A stretch of DNA of 64,000 nt from positions 186,001-250,000 of the forward strand of contig NZ_BSNN01000008.1 in NCBI RefSeq assembly GCF_030160015.1. Reading direction: 5' to 3'. A model generated the notes under the pieces. The model was not told where the DNA came from and searched no databases. It saw nothing but the letters and a program-made list of their open reading frames with translations. A program made the translations under genes and the position numbers. Shown piece after piece: positions 26,431 to 36,846 of the stretch. The stretch is from Amylibacter marinus. Its GTDB lineage: Bacteria; Pseudomonadota; Alphaproteobacteria; Rhodobacterales; Rhodobacteraceae. Numbering within the stretch: the stretch's first letter is position 1; every line of letters starts with the position of its first letter.

Positions 26431-27513
26431 ATGGCAATAGAAGCTCAAGCGCCCCCACCAAGCGCAACGGGGCCGGCTGTTTGGCTACGCAAACATTTCT
26501 TTGCGACATGGTACGACACTGTATTCTCTCTGGTCTTTGCCGTCCTAATCTACCTCGCCCTGAAGGCCTTTATCGGTTGGGCATTTGTCGACGCAATCTG
26601 GCGGGTTGAAAACAAAGACCTTTGTACTCATGATGCAGGTGCCTGTTGGGCCGTGATCGAAAGTCGCGGGCGCCTGATCCTGTTTGGATTATACCCCTAC
26701 GAGGAACAGTGGCGCTCAACACTGGCATGCCTTGCGGTGATCATCACGATAGCGCTGTCTTGCCTGCCAAGCTTTTGGTCTATCCGACGTTTACCAATCC
26801 TTTGGATCGCCGGGTTCGCGACATTTGTACTTCTAATGCGCGGCGGGTTTGCTGGCCTTGAATTGGTTACATCAGAACAATGGGGCGGCCTGTCTCTAAC
26901 AATCTTCATATTCTCCGCGGTTTTTGTTATTGGCATGCCGCTGGCTGTGTTGTTTGCTCTGGCGCGGCGCTCTAGCCTGCCTGTCATCGCCAAATCCTTT
27001 GGCTTTTTCATCGACATTGTACGCTCCCTACCGCTTCTAGCGCTGCTTTTTGCAGCAGCAGTTGTCGTGCCACTTCTGGTGCCCGACTGGTTACAGGGAA
27101 ACAAGTTGATGCGGGTGGTAATTGCTTTCGCGATCTTTTTCGCCGCCTATCAGGCCGAGATTATCCGCGCAGGTCTGCAATCCATCTCGCAAGGACAAGA
27201 AGAGGCCGTTGCCGCACTTGGCATGCCCTATTGGTCACTGGTGATAGATATCCTATTGCCACAGGCCTTTCGCAACACCCTGCCCTCGACCATCAATCAG
27301 GCGGTGATCACGTTCAAGGAAACGTCCATCGTAACGATCATCGGTTTCTTCGAGGTCATGGCCTCGGGCAATGCGGCAATCGGAAGCGGTGAATGGGGCA
27401 ACCAATATGTCGAGGTCTATGTCTTCCTCGCCCTTATCTATTTTGTTTTTGTCTTCGGACTGTCACGCTATGGTGCGTGGCTAGAAACCAGAATGAGGCT
27501 CGGCCATGCATAA
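26431..27513 (+). CDS. aapM: Polar amino-acid ABC permease 2 (AapM-like)
   Basis: A 360-residue permease with the same fold as Aap[36 protein letters not shown] and the EAA loop [20 protein letters not shown]. The N-terminal region carries the extra helices and periplasmic loop usual for AapM. Good ribosome site (GGAGGAATT). It overlaps aapP by 8 bp. With AapQ and AapP it forms the membrane complex. Confidence 0.93.
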   Translation: MAIEAQAPPPSATGPAVWLRKHFFATWYDTVFSLVFAVLIYLALKAFIGWAFVDAIWRVENKDLCTHDAGACWAVIESRGRLILFGLYPYEEQWRSTLACLAVIITIALSCLPSFWSIRRLPILWIAGFATFVLLMRGGFAGLELVTSEQWGGLSLTIFIFSAVFVIGMPLAVLFALARRSSLPVIAKSFGFFIDIVRSLPLLALLFAAAVVVPLLVPDWLQGNKLMRVVIAFAIFFAAYQAEIIRAGLQSISQGQEEAVAALGMPYWSLVIDILLPQAFRNTLPSTINQAVITFKETSIVTIIGFFEVMASGNAAIGSGEWGNQYVEVYVFLALIYFVFVFGLSRYGAWLETRMRLGHA

Positions 27514-28243
27514 TTCAGCAATCTCAATTCATGGACTGGAAAAATACTATGGTGATTTCCACGCTTTGAAAAACATCACCCTAGAGGTGCCCGACAAACA
27601 GACCTTGGTGATCTGCGGCCCGTCCGGGTCGGGAAAATCTACTCTAGTCCGTTGCATGAACGGATTGGAAACCTATCACTCGGGTACGCTGAAGGTGCTG
27701 GGATTACCCATCGGGGATGATACCAAGGTAATGGATCAGGTGCGCAAGCGTGTCGGTATGGTGTTTCAAAATTTCAATCTGTTTCCACATCTAACCATTC
27801 TGGAAAACTGCGTATTACCGCAGATCCGCGCGCTAGGGCGGGACAGAACGGCCGCGACACGCGAAGCACGTGAACACCTACAGAAGATGCAAGTAGATAT
27901 CCACGCAGAGAAATACCCAGATCAATTGTCAGGTGGCCAGCAACAGCGCGTCGCACTGGCCCGTGCTTTGGCATTAAAGCCTGAAATTATGCTGTTTGAC
28001 GAACCCACCTCCGCCCTAGATCCAGAAATGATTTCCGAAGTTCTTGAGGTGATGCAGGAGCTGGCCCGCGCAGATATGACCATTGTCTGCGTTACGCATG
28101 AGATGGGTTTTGCAAAAGCGGTTGCAGACCGTGTGATCCTAATGGCAGAGGGTGAAATCGTTGAAGAAGGCACACCCGAGCAGATGTTCAACAATCCGCA
28201 GCATCAGATTACCCGAGATTTCATGGAGGTGGTGAACGGATGA
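27506..28243 (+). CDS. aapP: Polar amino-acid ABC ATPase (AapP-like)
   Basis: The 245-residue ATPase has Walker [12 protein letters not shown]-loop [12 protein letters not shown], signature [16 protein letters not shown], Walker [15 protein letters not shown] and the switch histidine in [10 protein letters not shown]. The sequence is standard for PAAT-family importers. It overlaps aapM upstream and the cyclodeaminase-family gene downstream (ATGA), tying the metabolic genes to the transporter. Confidence 0.95.
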   Translation: MHNSAISIHGLEKYYGDFHALKNITLEVPDKQTLVICGPSGSGKSTLVRCMNGLETYHSGTLKVLGLPIGDDTKVMDQVRKRVGMVFQNFNLFPHLTILENCVLPQIRALGRDRTAATREAREHLQKMQVDIHAEKYPDQLSGGQQQRVALARALALKPEIMLFDEPTSALDPEMISEVLEVMQELARADMTIVCVTHEMGFAKAVADRVILMAEGEIVEEGTPEQMFNNPQHQITRDFMEVVNG

Positions 28244-29166
28244 AATTCATAACACGCGAAACTTTTGGCCCAGTCACGGACTGGAGCGTTTTTACCAAGG
28301 CCATTGATGCGGGCCATGCCTTGCCAAAGGCAGAGGTAGAGGATGTCTTTCTAGGGCCGCCAGGGAATACCCTCCTTAGCCGTGCTGCCCACATTAAAGG
28401 GATCGGCTTTGGCGTTAAATCTGTAACCGTGATTGCCGAGAACACCCAACGTGATCTGCCAAGTGTGCAGGGCGGCATGATCGTTTTCGATGAACAGACC
28501 GGCACCCCAACCGCGCTGATCGACAGCGCATTGATCACGGACATCAAAACCGCCGCTGATTCCGTGCTCGGGGCCCGTTATCTCGCGCGCCCAGATGCAA
28601 AGCATATGGTCGTCCTTGGGGCCGGCAGCGTGGCAGGCAACGTCATTGCCGCCTATCGTCAAATGTTTCCAGATATTGAACGATTTACGCTTTGGAATCG
28701 CACCCATGCTAAGGCTCAGGCCCTTGCTGAAACCTTGCAAAGCAAGGGTTTGCCTGTATCTGTGACACGTGATGTTTCAGAGGCTGTGTCAAATGCTGAT
28801 ATTGTAACCTGCGCGACAATGTCCATCGACCCGGTTTTGAAGGGCAAGTGGCTCCGCCCCGGTACTCATGTCGATCTGATTGGCGCATTTCGCGCAGACA
28901 TGCGAGAGGCCGACGACGACGTTCTAACCCGTGGGCAAATCTACGTTGATAGCCGTGACACAACGCTTGCGCATATAGGAGAGCTGAAAATCCCCTTGGA
29001 CACAGGCGTGATAACCACGGCCGACATTCTTGCGGACTTATATCAACTCAAGGCGACCGGACCAAAGGATCGGCATCCGGACAGCATCACAGTTTTCAAG
29101 AACGGTGGTGGCGCACACCTTGATCTGATGATCGCAAATGCAATTCTCCAATTGAAGGCTGAATAG
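28240..29166 (+). CDS. Ornithine cyclodeaminase/mu-crystallin family reductase or lyase
   Basis: The 308-residue NAD(P)-binding protein has the family's core: [34 protein letters not shown], the Rossmann loop [11 protein letters not shown] and [17 protein letters not shown] with the conserved aspartate. Members include ornithine cyclodeaminase, alanine dehydrogenase, delta-1-pyrroline-2-carboxylate reductase and iminosuccinate reductase, so the likely reaction is imine reduction or amino-acid deamination. The lysine usually found in catalytic loop 1 (here FGVKSVTV) is present. It sits between the ABC ATPase and the aminotransferase with 4-bp and 2-bp spacing. Substrate unknown. Confidence 0.88.
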   Translation: MKFITRETFGPVTDWSVFTKAIDAGHALPKAEVEDVFLGPPGNTLLSRAAHIKGIGFGVKSVTVIAENTQRDLPSVQGGMIVFDEQTGTPTALIDSALITDIKTAADSVLGARYLARPDAKHMVVLGAGSVAGNVIAAYRQMFPDIERFTLWNRTHAKAQALAETLQSKGLPVSVTRDVSEAVSNADIVTCATMSIDPVLKGKWLRPGTHVDLIGAFRADMREADDDVLTRGQIYVDSRDTTLAHIGELKIPLDTGVITTADILADLYQLKATGPKDRHPDSITVFKNGGGAHLDLMIANAILQLKAE

Positions 29167-29168
29167 TC

Positions 29169-30092
29169 ATGACCGAAAACAAGCACACCACCCACGATGC
29201 GGCGGATGACATACGCAATGCCGACATCAAAATCTACGTGAACGGCGACATCCTACATCGCGATGACGCCAAGGTTTCTGTCTATGACAGCGGTTTTATG
29301 CTGGGCGATGGTATGTGGGAAGGAATGCGCCTCTACCATGGGAAATGGGCGTTTTTTGACGAGCACATGGATCGTTTTTTTTCCTCATGTAAAGCGATCT
29401 CATTAGAGGTTGGTATGAACCGCGCAGGCATTCTGGACGCCCTATCCAAAACCGCTGATGCCAACGACATGCATCACGACGTGCACTGCCGGCTGATGTT
29501 AACTCGTGGAACAAAAGTGAAGCCGTTTCAGCATCCCTCTCTCAGCCAATCCGGACCAACACTGGTCATCATCATGGAACATTCCAAACCCGTCGAATCC
29601 TTGCTATCGCAGGGCATTCGTTTGGCCACGGTTCCTCAGGTACGCGGGCTACCCATGGCGCAAGATGCAAAGTATAACAGCCATTCCAAGTTGAACTGCG
29701 TGATTGCCAGCCTGCAAGCGGATCAGGCCGGGGCCGACGAAGCACTGATGTTAGATCCGCATGGCTTCGTAAACACGACAAATGCCTGCAATTTTTTTAT
29801 TGTTCGTAAAGGCGAGGTGTGGACCTCAACAGGCGACTATTGCATGAATGGCGTTACACGGCAGAAGGTCATCGACCTGTGCCGCAGCAATGGCATACCG
29901 GTCTTCGAGAAGAATTTCTCACTCTACGAGGCTTACGGCGCCGACGAGGCCTTCCTAACTGGTACGTTTGGGGCCCAGACCCCGGTGGGCGAAATCGATG
30001 GCAAGCGCATTGGAACTGGCAGCCATGAAATGACCATGCGGATCAGGGCCCTGTATAAGGATCTTGTGGCTGAAAACACCGCCTCGGTATGA
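29169..30092 (+). CDS. Class IV PLP aminotransferase, atypical PLP-nitrogen site
   Basis: A 307-residue fold-type IV transaminase: IYVNGDILHRDDAKVSVYD, the SGFMLGDGMWEGMRLY start, and the Schiff-base lysine K174 in SHSKLNCVIAS. In branched-chain and D-amino-acid transaminases a Glu in G-x-V-x-E contacts the PLP pyridine nitrogen; here the segment is GFVNTTNACNFF, with Thr in that place. I recall similar subgroups with a non-acidic residue here, but cannot assign one. Which stereo-series it acts on is unclear. It ends the operon of importer, enolase-like protein and imine-reductase-family protein. Confidence 0.85.
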   Translation: MTENKHTTHDAADDIRNADIKIYVNGDILHRDDAKVSVYDSGFMLGDGMWEGMRLYHGKWAFFDEHMDRFFSSCKAISLEVGMNRAGILDALSKTADANDMHHDVHCRLMLTRGTKVKPFQHPSLSQSGPTLVIIMEHSKPVESLLSQGIRLATVPQVRGLPMAQDAKYNSHSKLNCVIASLQADQAGADEALMLDPHGFVNTTNACNFFIVRKGEVWTSTGDYCMNGVTRQKVIDLCRSNGIPVFEKNFSLYEAYGADEAFLTGTFGAQTPVGEIDGKRIGTGSHEMTMRIRALYKDLVAENTASV

Positions 30093-30358
30093 TTGAAGAG
30101 ATTTCATAACATGGGCCGTTGAAGGTGGATTGCAGGTTTATCTGTACAGGCCAAGCAGCAGCGGTGACAAATCTAATCAGTCCTCCCTATCCCAGTTTTC
30201 CCGTGCCGCTCATTTTCGATTTCTCTGTTCACGTCGTTGGAGCCGAATGGCGCCTACGCTGGCCGCTCACCCCGCAATTTTTAGCGCGGATGAGACGCCA
30301 GGTATAGAATTTCAATCTAGCGGAAAAGGATGCAACCCTTCGTCTGGTAGAACCGACA

Positions 30359-31129
30359 TCAGCGCCCCATCCAACCACCATCAACCACCAAGGTTTCCCC
30401 ATTCACATAGTTTGCAGCGGAAGATGCTAGAAAGACCACTGGGCCGGCAAAATCTTTAGGAGTGCCCCAGCGCCCCTGTGGTATGCGCTCAAGAATAGAT
30501 TTTGAACGCGCTGGATCGTCTTGTAGCGCCTGTGTGTTATCTGTTGCAATGTAACCAGGCGCTATTGCATTCACATTAACACCTTTAGACGCCCATTCAT
30601 TTGCCAATGCTTTGGTTAATTGCCCCACCCCACCTTTGGATGCCGCATACCCCGGTACGGTGATACCGCCCTGAAATGTCAGCAAGGATGCGGTAAAGAT
30701 AATCTTGCCCGAACCACGCTCGACCATGCCCCGCCCAATTTCACGAGACAATACGAACTGTGCAGACAGGTTAACCTCTAAGACCTCATCCCATAGATCA
30801 TCAGAATGATCGCTTGCGGGTGCGCGTTTAATTGTGCCCGCGTTATTTACCAATATATCAGGTTTTACGCCATCGGCCTCAATTTGGGCGGCAAAATTGC
30901 GCACAGCGTTCCTATCAGAAAAATCACATTGATAGGCCTTAAAAGAGCGCCCAATTCCTTGAATTGATTTTTCAACTGCGCTGCCTTCAACTTCTAGCGA
31001 CGCACTCACCCCAACAATATCAGCACCAGCCTCGGCCAATGCTTCGGCCATTCCGCGACCAATGCCCCGCTTGCAACCGGTTACCAATGCGGTTTTTCCC
31101 GTTAGGTCGAAAGTAGAAAGAACACTCAT
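30359..31129 (-). CDS. SDR oxidoreductase, KduD-like
   Basis: A 256-residue short-chain dehydrogenase with the TGCKRGIGRGMAEALAEAGA cofactor loop, NNAG, the catalytic S in FTASLLTFQGG, YAASK (Y and K) and the C-terminal VNGETLVVDGGWMGR. The FQGGI.VPGYAASKGGV segment strongly resembles KduD, 2-dehydro-3-deoxy-gluconate dehydrogenase, and 2-keto-3-deoxy-L-fuconate dehydrogenases. It probably oxidises the keto-deoxy acid made by dehydratase B. It is the last gene of a seven- to eight-gene operon and overlaps the MDR gene (ATGA). Confidence 0.88.
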   Translation of the reverse strand: MSVLSTFDLTGKTALVTGCKRGIGRGMAEALAEAGADIVGVSASLEVEGSAVEKSIQGIGRSFKAYQCDFSDRNAVRNFAAQIEADGVKPDILVNNAGTIKRAPASDHSDDLWDEVLEVNLSAQFVLSREIGRGMVERGSGKIIFTASLLTFQGGITVPGYAASKGGVGQLTKALANEWASKGVNVNAIAPGYIATDNTQALQDDPARSKSILERIPQGRWGTPKDFAGPVVFLASSAANYVNGETLVVDGGWMGR

Positions 31130-32166
31130 GCCAACTCTCCAACTTTAATCAAGCTTTTCATTGCTGTAGGATTGCGATCCAAATCTTCAAATGCGGCTTG
31201 GATATCCGCCAATGGGCTGATGTCTGTGATGACGGTATCTGCATCGACGCCACCGCTTTTAATAACCTTGATCGCCTTTTCATAGTCTTGCGGCTCATAG
31301 ACACGCGCGCCAAGTAGCCTCAGCTCTCGCCAAAAGAATTGGAACATATCAATCGTTGGCTTGGATGCATGGATGGCCACCATAACAATACGCCCCCGTG
31401 TGGCTGCAACGGTCGTCATAGCATCGACGCCGGGCTGTGATCCGGATACTTCGAAAACGACCTCAGCGCCCTTCCCATTGGTTTTGGTATTTATTTCAGA
31501 AGCTAAATCCGCCTTTAATGGATTTATGGTGTCAAAACCCAACTTCTGGGCTATTGCTAAACGGTTCTCATTTACCTCTGAAATGGTGACCTTGCCCCCC
31601 AAGTCGCGCGCAACCATGGCAACCAGGATGCCAATCGGGCCACCGCCGATAACAACCACGTCTTCACCGTCTTTTAGCTCTGATAAGCGCACGTCGTGAC
31701 AGGCAACAGCAACGGGTTCAATAAGGGCGGCATGATCCAAGCGCAAATCATCTGGTAAAATATGCAAGGTGTGCGCTGGAACCGTCCAATACTCTTGCAT
31801 AGCGCCGTCCGTATCAAGACCTAAGAATTTAAGATTATGACATACATGTTCATACCCTTCGTTGCATGCAGGACAATCACCGCAATGATCCAATGGGCGC
31901 ACGACAACCTTTTGTCCCAGCTGTACGTTTTCCACGCCTTCGCCCACTGCCTCGATGATACCAGACATTTCATGGCCAACAATGCGGTTCAAACCAACGC
32001 GCGCGTCCATATTGCCGTGATAGACGTGCATGTCAGTGCCACAGATACCACAGTAAGCTATACGCAGGGTTACCTCGCCCGCTTTGGGGGCTGTTTTATT
32101 CGCCTGTTCGACAACAAAAGTTTTATCGCCTCTGTAGTATGCGGCTCTCATCGTTTCGTTATTCAT
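31126..32166 (-). CDS. Zinc-dependent MDR alcohol/polyol dehydrogenase
   Basis: A 346-residue medium-chain dehydrogenase with catalytic-zinc [13 protein letters not shown] and GHEMSGII, the structural-zinc cysteines [15 protein letters not shown] and the cofactor loop [17 protein letters not shown]. The general sequence fits sorbitol/L-idonate/L-threonine-type dehydrogenases. Context suggests oxidation of a sugar or sugar acid in the same pathway as dehydratase B and the KduD-like enzyme. ATGA overlaps on both sides indicate tight coupling. Confidence 0.88.
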   Translation of the reverse strand: MNNETMRAAYYRGDKTFVVEQANKTAPKAGEVTLRIAYCGICGTDMHVYHGNMDARVGLNRIVGHEMSGIIEAVGEGVENVQLGQKVVVRPLDHCGDCPACNEGYEHVCHNLKFLGLDTDGAMQEYWTVPAHTLHILPDDLRLDHAALIEPVAVACHDVRLSELKDGEDVVVIGGGPIGILVAMVARDLGGKVTISEVNENRLAIAQKLGFDTINPLKADLASEINTKTNGKGAEVVFEVSGSQPGVDAMTTVAATRGRIVMVAIHASKPTIDMFQFFWRELRLLGARVYEPQDYEKAIKVIKSGGVDADTVITDISPLADIQAAFEDLDRNPTAMKSLIKVGELA

Positions 32167-33263
32167 ATATGCATTTCCTTATGGGCATTTTGCAATTTGT
32201 CCCAGTCAAACGACACACCAATACCAGGGGTATCAGGTGCGATTGCCAGATGGTCTCGAACCACCAAAGGACGGGTTGTATATTCATCGATTGGGAAGGA
32301 ATGCACCTCTATCCAACCTGCATTTTCTTGGGCAGAAACAAGGCTCACATGCAACTCTTGCATGCCATGAGAACAAATCGGAATGGCGTGTTCAAGGCTA
32401 AGTTTTGCAACCTGCAACCACCCCGTAATACCACCACAATTTGACGCATCAGGTTGCAAAAACCCCAGGTTCGCTTGATCTACCGCATATTGAAACTCAT
32501 GAATCGTATGCAGGTTCTCCCCCATCGCCAGCGGAATAGTGGTGGATTTGGCGATTTCAGCAAACCCTTTGTAATCATCGGGAATTGTAGGTTCTTCAAA
32601 CCAAGCCAAGTTATAGGGCTCGAAGGCTTTCGCGGCCTCGATCGCCTGTGGCACCGACATCGAATAATTAGCATCTACCATGAACATGATATCGGGGCCG
32701 ATCAATTCACGTACTTTCTTGATCCGCGCGATGTCCTCATCCAAGGTTGGTTGACCAATTTTGATTTTGACAGCGTTAAACCCGCGATCCAAATATCCTT
32801 GAATCGAATCCAATAACTTTGGCATAGGGAAGTTCAAATCAATCCCCCCCGCATAAGCACGACAGGCATTCGATGTGCCACCAATAACTTTCCAAAGTGG
32901 TTTACTAAGCGCTTTGCACCGCAGATCCCAAAGAGCGATATCAACCGCCGAAATCGCAAAGGATGCGATACCACCGCGTGCAACATAATGCACATGCCAC
33001 TGCATCGCGTCATAAAGCTCCTCAACGTCGCGCGCATCTCTGCCAATCAAAAAACCAGCCAAATCATGCTCGATCATTGCCGCAATAGCGCGACCACCCT
33101 TACCGCCAGTATAGGTATAACCTGTGCCCTGCGATCCATCGGCTAAATGCACGGTTGCTGTCACCAACTCAAAATGCGTGTGGTCTCCGTGTTTCGCATC
33201 GGTCAATACCTCTGCAAGGGGAACATCAAAAATCCTGACTTCAACTTTGTTAATATGAGCCAT
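32163..33263 (-). CDS. Enolase-superfamily sugar-acid dehydratase B (mandelate racemase group)
   Basis: A 366-residue enzyme with the intact catalytic set seen in dehydratase A: VKIKIG, VDANY, WFEEP, MGEN, QPDAS and CSHG. It is a close paralog of dehydratase A (71 of about 100 aligned residues identical in the N-terminal region by eye). The two are each tied to a paralogous GntR regulator, so a duplication of a regulator-enzyme pair is likely. Start at 33263 is one base after the permease stop. The other genes here (KduD-like, MDR, aldehyde dehydrogenase) suggest a non-phosphorylating route, unlike locus A. Confidence 0.9.
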   Translation of the reverse strand: MAHINKVEVRIFDVPLAEVLTDAKHGDHTHFELVTATVHLADGSQGTGYTYTGGKGGRAIAAMIEHDLAGFLIGRDARDVEELYDAMQWHVHYVARGGIASFAISAVDIALWDLRCKALSKPLWKVIGGTSNACRAYAGGIDLNFPMPKLLDSIQGYLDRGFNAVKIKIGQPTLDEDIARIKKVRELIGPDIMFMVDANYSMSVPQAIEAAKAFEPYNLAWFEEPTIPDDYKGFAEIAKSTTIPLAMGENLHTIHEFQYAVDQANLGFLQPDASNCGGITGWLQVAKLSLEHAIPICSHGMQELHVSLVSAQENAGWIEVHSFPIDEYTTRPLVVRDHLAIAPDTPGIGVSFDWDKLQNAHKEMHI

Positions 33264-33264
33264 A

Positions 33265-34269
33265 TTAGTGTGTGCCCCTCTTGCCAGAGTTTGCAACTCG
33301 GCTTTGGAAAACGATCACAAAGAACAAAAATGCCCCTCGAATAATCATTTGCCAGTAGGCACTTAGGCTGATGACCCCGCGGCCATTTTCGAAATTGAGT
33401 ATGTTAAAAACAAGACCAAGCAATAGCGCACCGGCAACCGTTGCCGTGATAGATCCCATACCACCCGTCAGAAGGGTACCACCAACAACAACCGAGGCAA
33501 TAGCCGTCAGCTCCCAACCGATACCTTCAAGCGGTTGTCCTGCACCAAATCCAGAGGCCAGAAAAACACCAGCCATACCAGCACAACCACCGCTAAGCAC
33601 ATAGACAAACATTTTGGCACGCCTGACATTTAGGCCCATCATAGCGCTCGCATCTTCACCACCGCCAATCGCAAGCACAGTGCGGCCAAGTGATGTTTTT
33701 TCAAGGATGATCCAAAACAAGACAACAACAAATGCAGTGATAACAATTGTCCAAGGTAAAACGCCAAAGGCAAGTTCTAGGCCCAGCTTGGTGAAGTTTG
33801 ATGACCAATCAATCGAGATCGTCTGAGCACCCGATATGACCAATGCGCCCCCTTTGGCACCCAGCATCGTTGCCAGCGTTGCAATAAAGGGTGGGATGCG
33901 CATTACGACGATGAAAAAACCATTCAAGGCACCAAAAGCAATACCGGCCAAAACCGCACCAGGTAACGCGACCTGAATCCCATAGGGCGAAAGATAAGCG
34001 GCAATCACCGATGTAAAGGCGGCAACCGACCCAACAGAAAGGTCAATTCCCCCCGCCATAATTACAAAACACATCCCAACAGAAATCACGATGAACATCG
34101 CATTGTAATTTAAAAACGATGAAACGTTGTATGTCCCACCGAAGTTTTCATAGCGCAGCAGACCAAAAATAATCAAAGCGAACAATGTGATCCAGACACC
34201 CAAATTATGGGTGTTACCCTGAATGTAGCGTCGTAAATCAAAAGCAGAAGTATCAAGCATCTGGTTCAT
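33265..34269 (-). CDS. Ribose-type sugar ABC permease 1
   Basis: A 334-residue RbsC-family inner-membrane permease with about ten helices: [48 protein letters not shown] and [20 protein letters not shown]. It pairs with the second permease (ATGA overlap) and the double ATPase in the same operon. The substrate is presumably a sugar or sugar lactone that feeds the dehydrogenase/dehydratase genes downstream. Confidence 0.93.
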   Translation of the reverse strand: MNQMLDTSAFDLRRYIQGNTHNLGVWITLFALIIFGLLRYENFGGTYNVSSFLNYNAMFIVISVGMCFVIMAGGIDLSVGSVAAFTSVIAAYLSPYGIQVALPGAVLAGIAFGALNGFFIVVMRIPPFIATLATMLGAKGGALVISGAQTISIDWSSNFTKLGLELAFGVLPWTIVITAFVVVLFWIILEKTSLGRTVLAIGGGEDASAMMGLNVRRAKMFVYVLSGGCAGMAGVFLASGFGAGQPLEGIGWELTAIASVVVGGTLLTGGMGSITATVAGALLLGLVFNILNFENGRGVISLSAYWQMIIRGAFLFFVIVFQSRVANSGKRGTH

Positions 34270-35261
34270 TCCTTCCGTGCTTGTTGGACATAAACAGCAA
34301 GAATAATAATGCCCGCCTTTGCAATCAGCGCCACTTCGTCAGCTACGCCATTTGCAAGCAATGTATATTTTACCAGTTGGATGATTATAGCACCAAGGAT
34401 GGCACCAAAGATTGGCGCCTTGCCGCCCTGTAATAAGGTGCCACCGACAACAGCAGCAGCAATCGCATCAAGCTCCATCAAGTTACCGATCCGCGCAGCA
34501 TCGGATGCAGAATTAATCGCCACAACAATCAAGCCCGCAAGACCTGATAAACCCGCGCAGATGACATAGGCACCGATCTTGACACGTTTCACTGGAATGC
34601 CTGACAACTGCGCCGCGCGCTCATTACCACCAACTGCCAATAATTGACGACCAAAAACGGTGTATGCCATTAACCACCAAACTGCGACGGCAATGACAAT
34701 CACCAGATACCCTTGAAATGGAAACCCTAGAATCTTACCAGTGCCCAGATAACTAAAGGCGGGGTTCGAAAATGTCTGAAGGTTGCCGTTTGTCAGGACC
34801 AACGCGATCCCGCGACCAGATATAAAGAAAATCAGCGTTGCAACAATGGGTTGCACATTCAGAAAACTTACCATCGCACCGTTGAACACCCCGCAAAGTA
34901 GCGCAACAAAAATCGGGACGATGATCGCCAAGGCCAAGCCCAATTCTGGATTTGCCTCTGCGAAGGCAGACGTAAATATCAAAGGCGCAATTGCACCCGC
35001 CAATGCCATGATCGCACCGACACTAAGATCAATACCCCCTGTCGCGATCACCAAGGTCATACCGACGGCAACAATAGCGATGGTTGCGACTTGGCTAATA
35101 TTCACAAACAATGTTTGCGGGTGCAGGAAGTTGGGCGTAACCAAAACATTAAAAAGAAGGATCACCAACAGCGCAACAACACCGCCGTTTTGTGTAATCA
35201 TACCCCAGCTAAGCTTACGCGTCGTATCAGACGCAACAGCTGTGTGGTTATCTTGTGTCAT
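34266..35261 (-). CDS. Ribose-type sugar ABC permease 2
   Basis: A 331-residue RbsC-family permease: [40 protein letters not shown], and MELDAIAAAVVGGTLLQGGK. Two different RbsC-type permeases behind one ATPase imply a heterodimeric channel (seen, for instance, in some CUT2 systems such as YtfT/YjfF). It overlaps the ATPase stop by 1 bp. Confidence 0.93.
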   Translation of the reverse strand: MTQDNHTAVASDTTRKLSWGMITQNGGVVALLVILLFNVLVTPNFLHPQTLFVNISQVATIAIVAVGMTLVIATGGIDLSVGAIMALAGAIAPLIFTSAFAEANPELGLALAIIVPIFVALLCGVFNGAMVSFLNVQPIVATLIFFISGRGIALVLTNGNLQTFSNPAFSYLGTGKILGFPFQGYLVIVIAVAVWWLMAYTVFGRQLLAVGGNERAAQLSGIPVKRVKIGAYVICAGLSGLAGLIVVAINSASDAARIGNLMELDAIAAAVVGGTLLQGGKAPIFGAILGAIIIQLVKYTLLANGVADEVALIAKAGIIILAVYVQQARKE

Positions 35262-36781
35262 TAAGCTGTCCTCTCGTGGTGATGCGCAATGGCCGCGATA
35301 AGGCTTTCCTCGGTCACGCCTGGATTCTGTAGCTCAGAAACGGAATACCCATCTTGAAGAACAACAATGCGATCCGCGCCTTCGACGAGTTCTTCGAATT
35401 CCGAGCTAATCAGTAAAATACCAAGCCCCTTATCTACATATTCACGAATGATAGATTGAATTTCTAGCTTTGCTCCAACATCCACACCGCGCGTCGGCTC
35501 ATCCAGAATAAGAATGTCAGGCTCTAAGGCCAACCAGCGTGCCAACAAAACTTTTTGCTGATTGCCGCCAGATAATTCACGTATGGGCTGTTCCATTCCA
35601 GCGGTCTTGATGCCAAGGCTCTTGATGAAGCCCTCGACAAGTTCCGTCTCTCGTTTGCGATCTACATGCCCCATTTTTTTAAGCTGGGGTAACAAGGCAA
35701 GCGTCATGTTCTCTCGCACCGACATGTGCGGAATAATACCTTCGCGTTTGCGATCTTCGGTTAAAAAGCCAACGCCTTCGGCGATCGCCTCTGCAGGTGT
35801 TTTAAACGCCGATTTTCCACCCCCGCGTGCAATGCTTCCAGATCTTAGCGTGTCTAAACCAAACAAGGCCCGTGCCGCCTCGGTTCGTCCCGATCCCAAT
35901 AATCCACCCAGCCCAACAATCTCGCCCTTACGAATAGCAACGGACACATCCTTTAGCCCGCGGCCGGTTTCAATACTCTTTGCTTGCAATAGCACCTCCC
36001 CTGGTGCCTTAGAATTGCCCCCAAGCCCCGTCATGCCCGCGGCTTTAATCTCTTCTGGGTCACGCCCCAGCATTTCAGAAATCAAACCAAGTTTGGTTGT
36101 TTCAGAGATCACATGCTGTGCCACGGTTTGGCCGTCACGCATGATCGTAACGCGATCACAAATTTGATAAAGCTCGTCTAGGAAATGCGAAATATAGAGA
36201 ACGGCAACGCCCTCTTTCTTTAGCTCACGGACCACACCAAACAATATCTCGATCTCTTGATCATCCAACGAAGACGTTGCTTCGTCCATGATTACAAGCT
36301 GTGCGTTCATCGAAACCGCTCGTGCAATCGCGACCAGCTGTTGGATCGCGGTCGAATAGGATCCAAGCTGTGCACGCACATCAATATCAATCCCAAAACG
36401 AGTAAGAATTTCTTGTGTTCTTTTGTGCGCTGCGGTCCAATTTATCAATCCAAGCCGCGTGCGGGGCTCGTACCCCATCATCACATTTTCGGTAACGCTA
36501 CGCAGTGGAACCAAACTGAGTTCTTGGTAGATCGTTGCAATCCCTGCGTCCTGCGCTTCGCGCGGCGTCGAGATGACGGCAACATTTCCGTTTATTTTCA
36601 CTTCACCGTCGTCTTTTCGATAAACACCGGTAAGAATCTTAATAAGCGTCGATTTTCCCGCACCATTTTGACCAATGATCGCGTGTACTTCGCCAGGTGT
36701 TACATTAAGATTGGCGCTTTGAAGCGCGGCGACCCCAGCAAAGGATTTTTTGATCCTGTTCATTTCAATAAGATTGGGCAT
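35261..36781 (-). CDS. Ribose-type sugar ABC ATPase (two-domain, RbsA/MglA family)
   Basis: A 506-residue tandem ATPase. Domain 1 has Walker A GQNGAGKSTLIK, signature-like YSTAIQQLVAIARAV and Walker B LVIMDEATSSL. Domain 2 has a degenerate Walker A (GLGGLLGSGRTEAARALFGL), signature LSGGNQQKVLLARWLA and Walker B ILILDEPTRGVD. This asymmetric pair is normal for CUT2 importers. Start is the ATG at 36781; a TTG two codons earlier is possible. It follows the binding-protein gene after a bulged hairpin. Confidence 0.93.
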   Translation of the reverse strand: MPNLIEMNRIKKSFAGVAALQSANLNVTPGEVHAIIGQNGAGKSTLIKILTGVYRKDDGEVKINGNVAVISTPREAQDAGIATIYQELSLVPLRSVTENVMMGYEPRTRLGLINWTAAHKRTQEILTRFGIDIDVRAQLGSYSTAIQQLVAIARAVSMNAQLVIMDEATSSLDDQEIEILFGVVRELKKEGVAVLYISHFLDELYQICDRVTIMRDGQTVAQHVISETTKLGLISEMLGRDPEEIKAAGMTGLGGNSKAPGEVLLQAKSIETGRGLKDVSVAIRKGEIVGLGGLLGSGRTEAARALFGLDTLRSGSIARGGGKSAFKTPAEAIAEGVGFLTEDRKREGIIPHMSVRENMTLALLPQLKKMGHVDRKRETELVEGFIKSLGIKTAGMEQPIRELSGGNQQKVLLARWLALEPDILILDEPTRGVDVGAKLEIQSIIREYVDKGLGILLISSEFEELVEGADRIVVLQDGYSVSELQNPGVTEESLIAAIAHHHERTA

Positions 36782-36807
36782 CCCCAAGCCGCCTTTCGTT
36801 AGAGGAC

Positions 36808-36832
36808 AGAGGGGCCACGAATGGCACCCTCT
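36808..36832 (-). terminator. Stem-loop between sugar-binding protein and ATPase genes
   Basis: AGAGGGGCCA pairs with TGGCACCCTCT (10 bp with one bulged A) around a CGAA loop. It lies in the 65-bp gap after the binding-protein stop. No U-run follows, so it is more likely a message stabiliser than a terminator. Confidence 0.5.
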
Positions 36833-36846
36833 TCTCTGGGAAAAAT

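Noticed and set aside
29169-30092. Beta-hydroxyaspartate cycle (bhc) assignment for the amino-acid cluster
   Set aside because: The OCD-family gene resembles BhcD in family only; the dehydratase, aldolase and the expected type of aminotransferase are not present.
30119-30459. Open frames between the aminotransferase and the KduD-like gene
   Set aside because: They lack ribosome sites and family resemblance, and partly run antisense into the KduD-like gene; treated as chance frames in a convergent gap.
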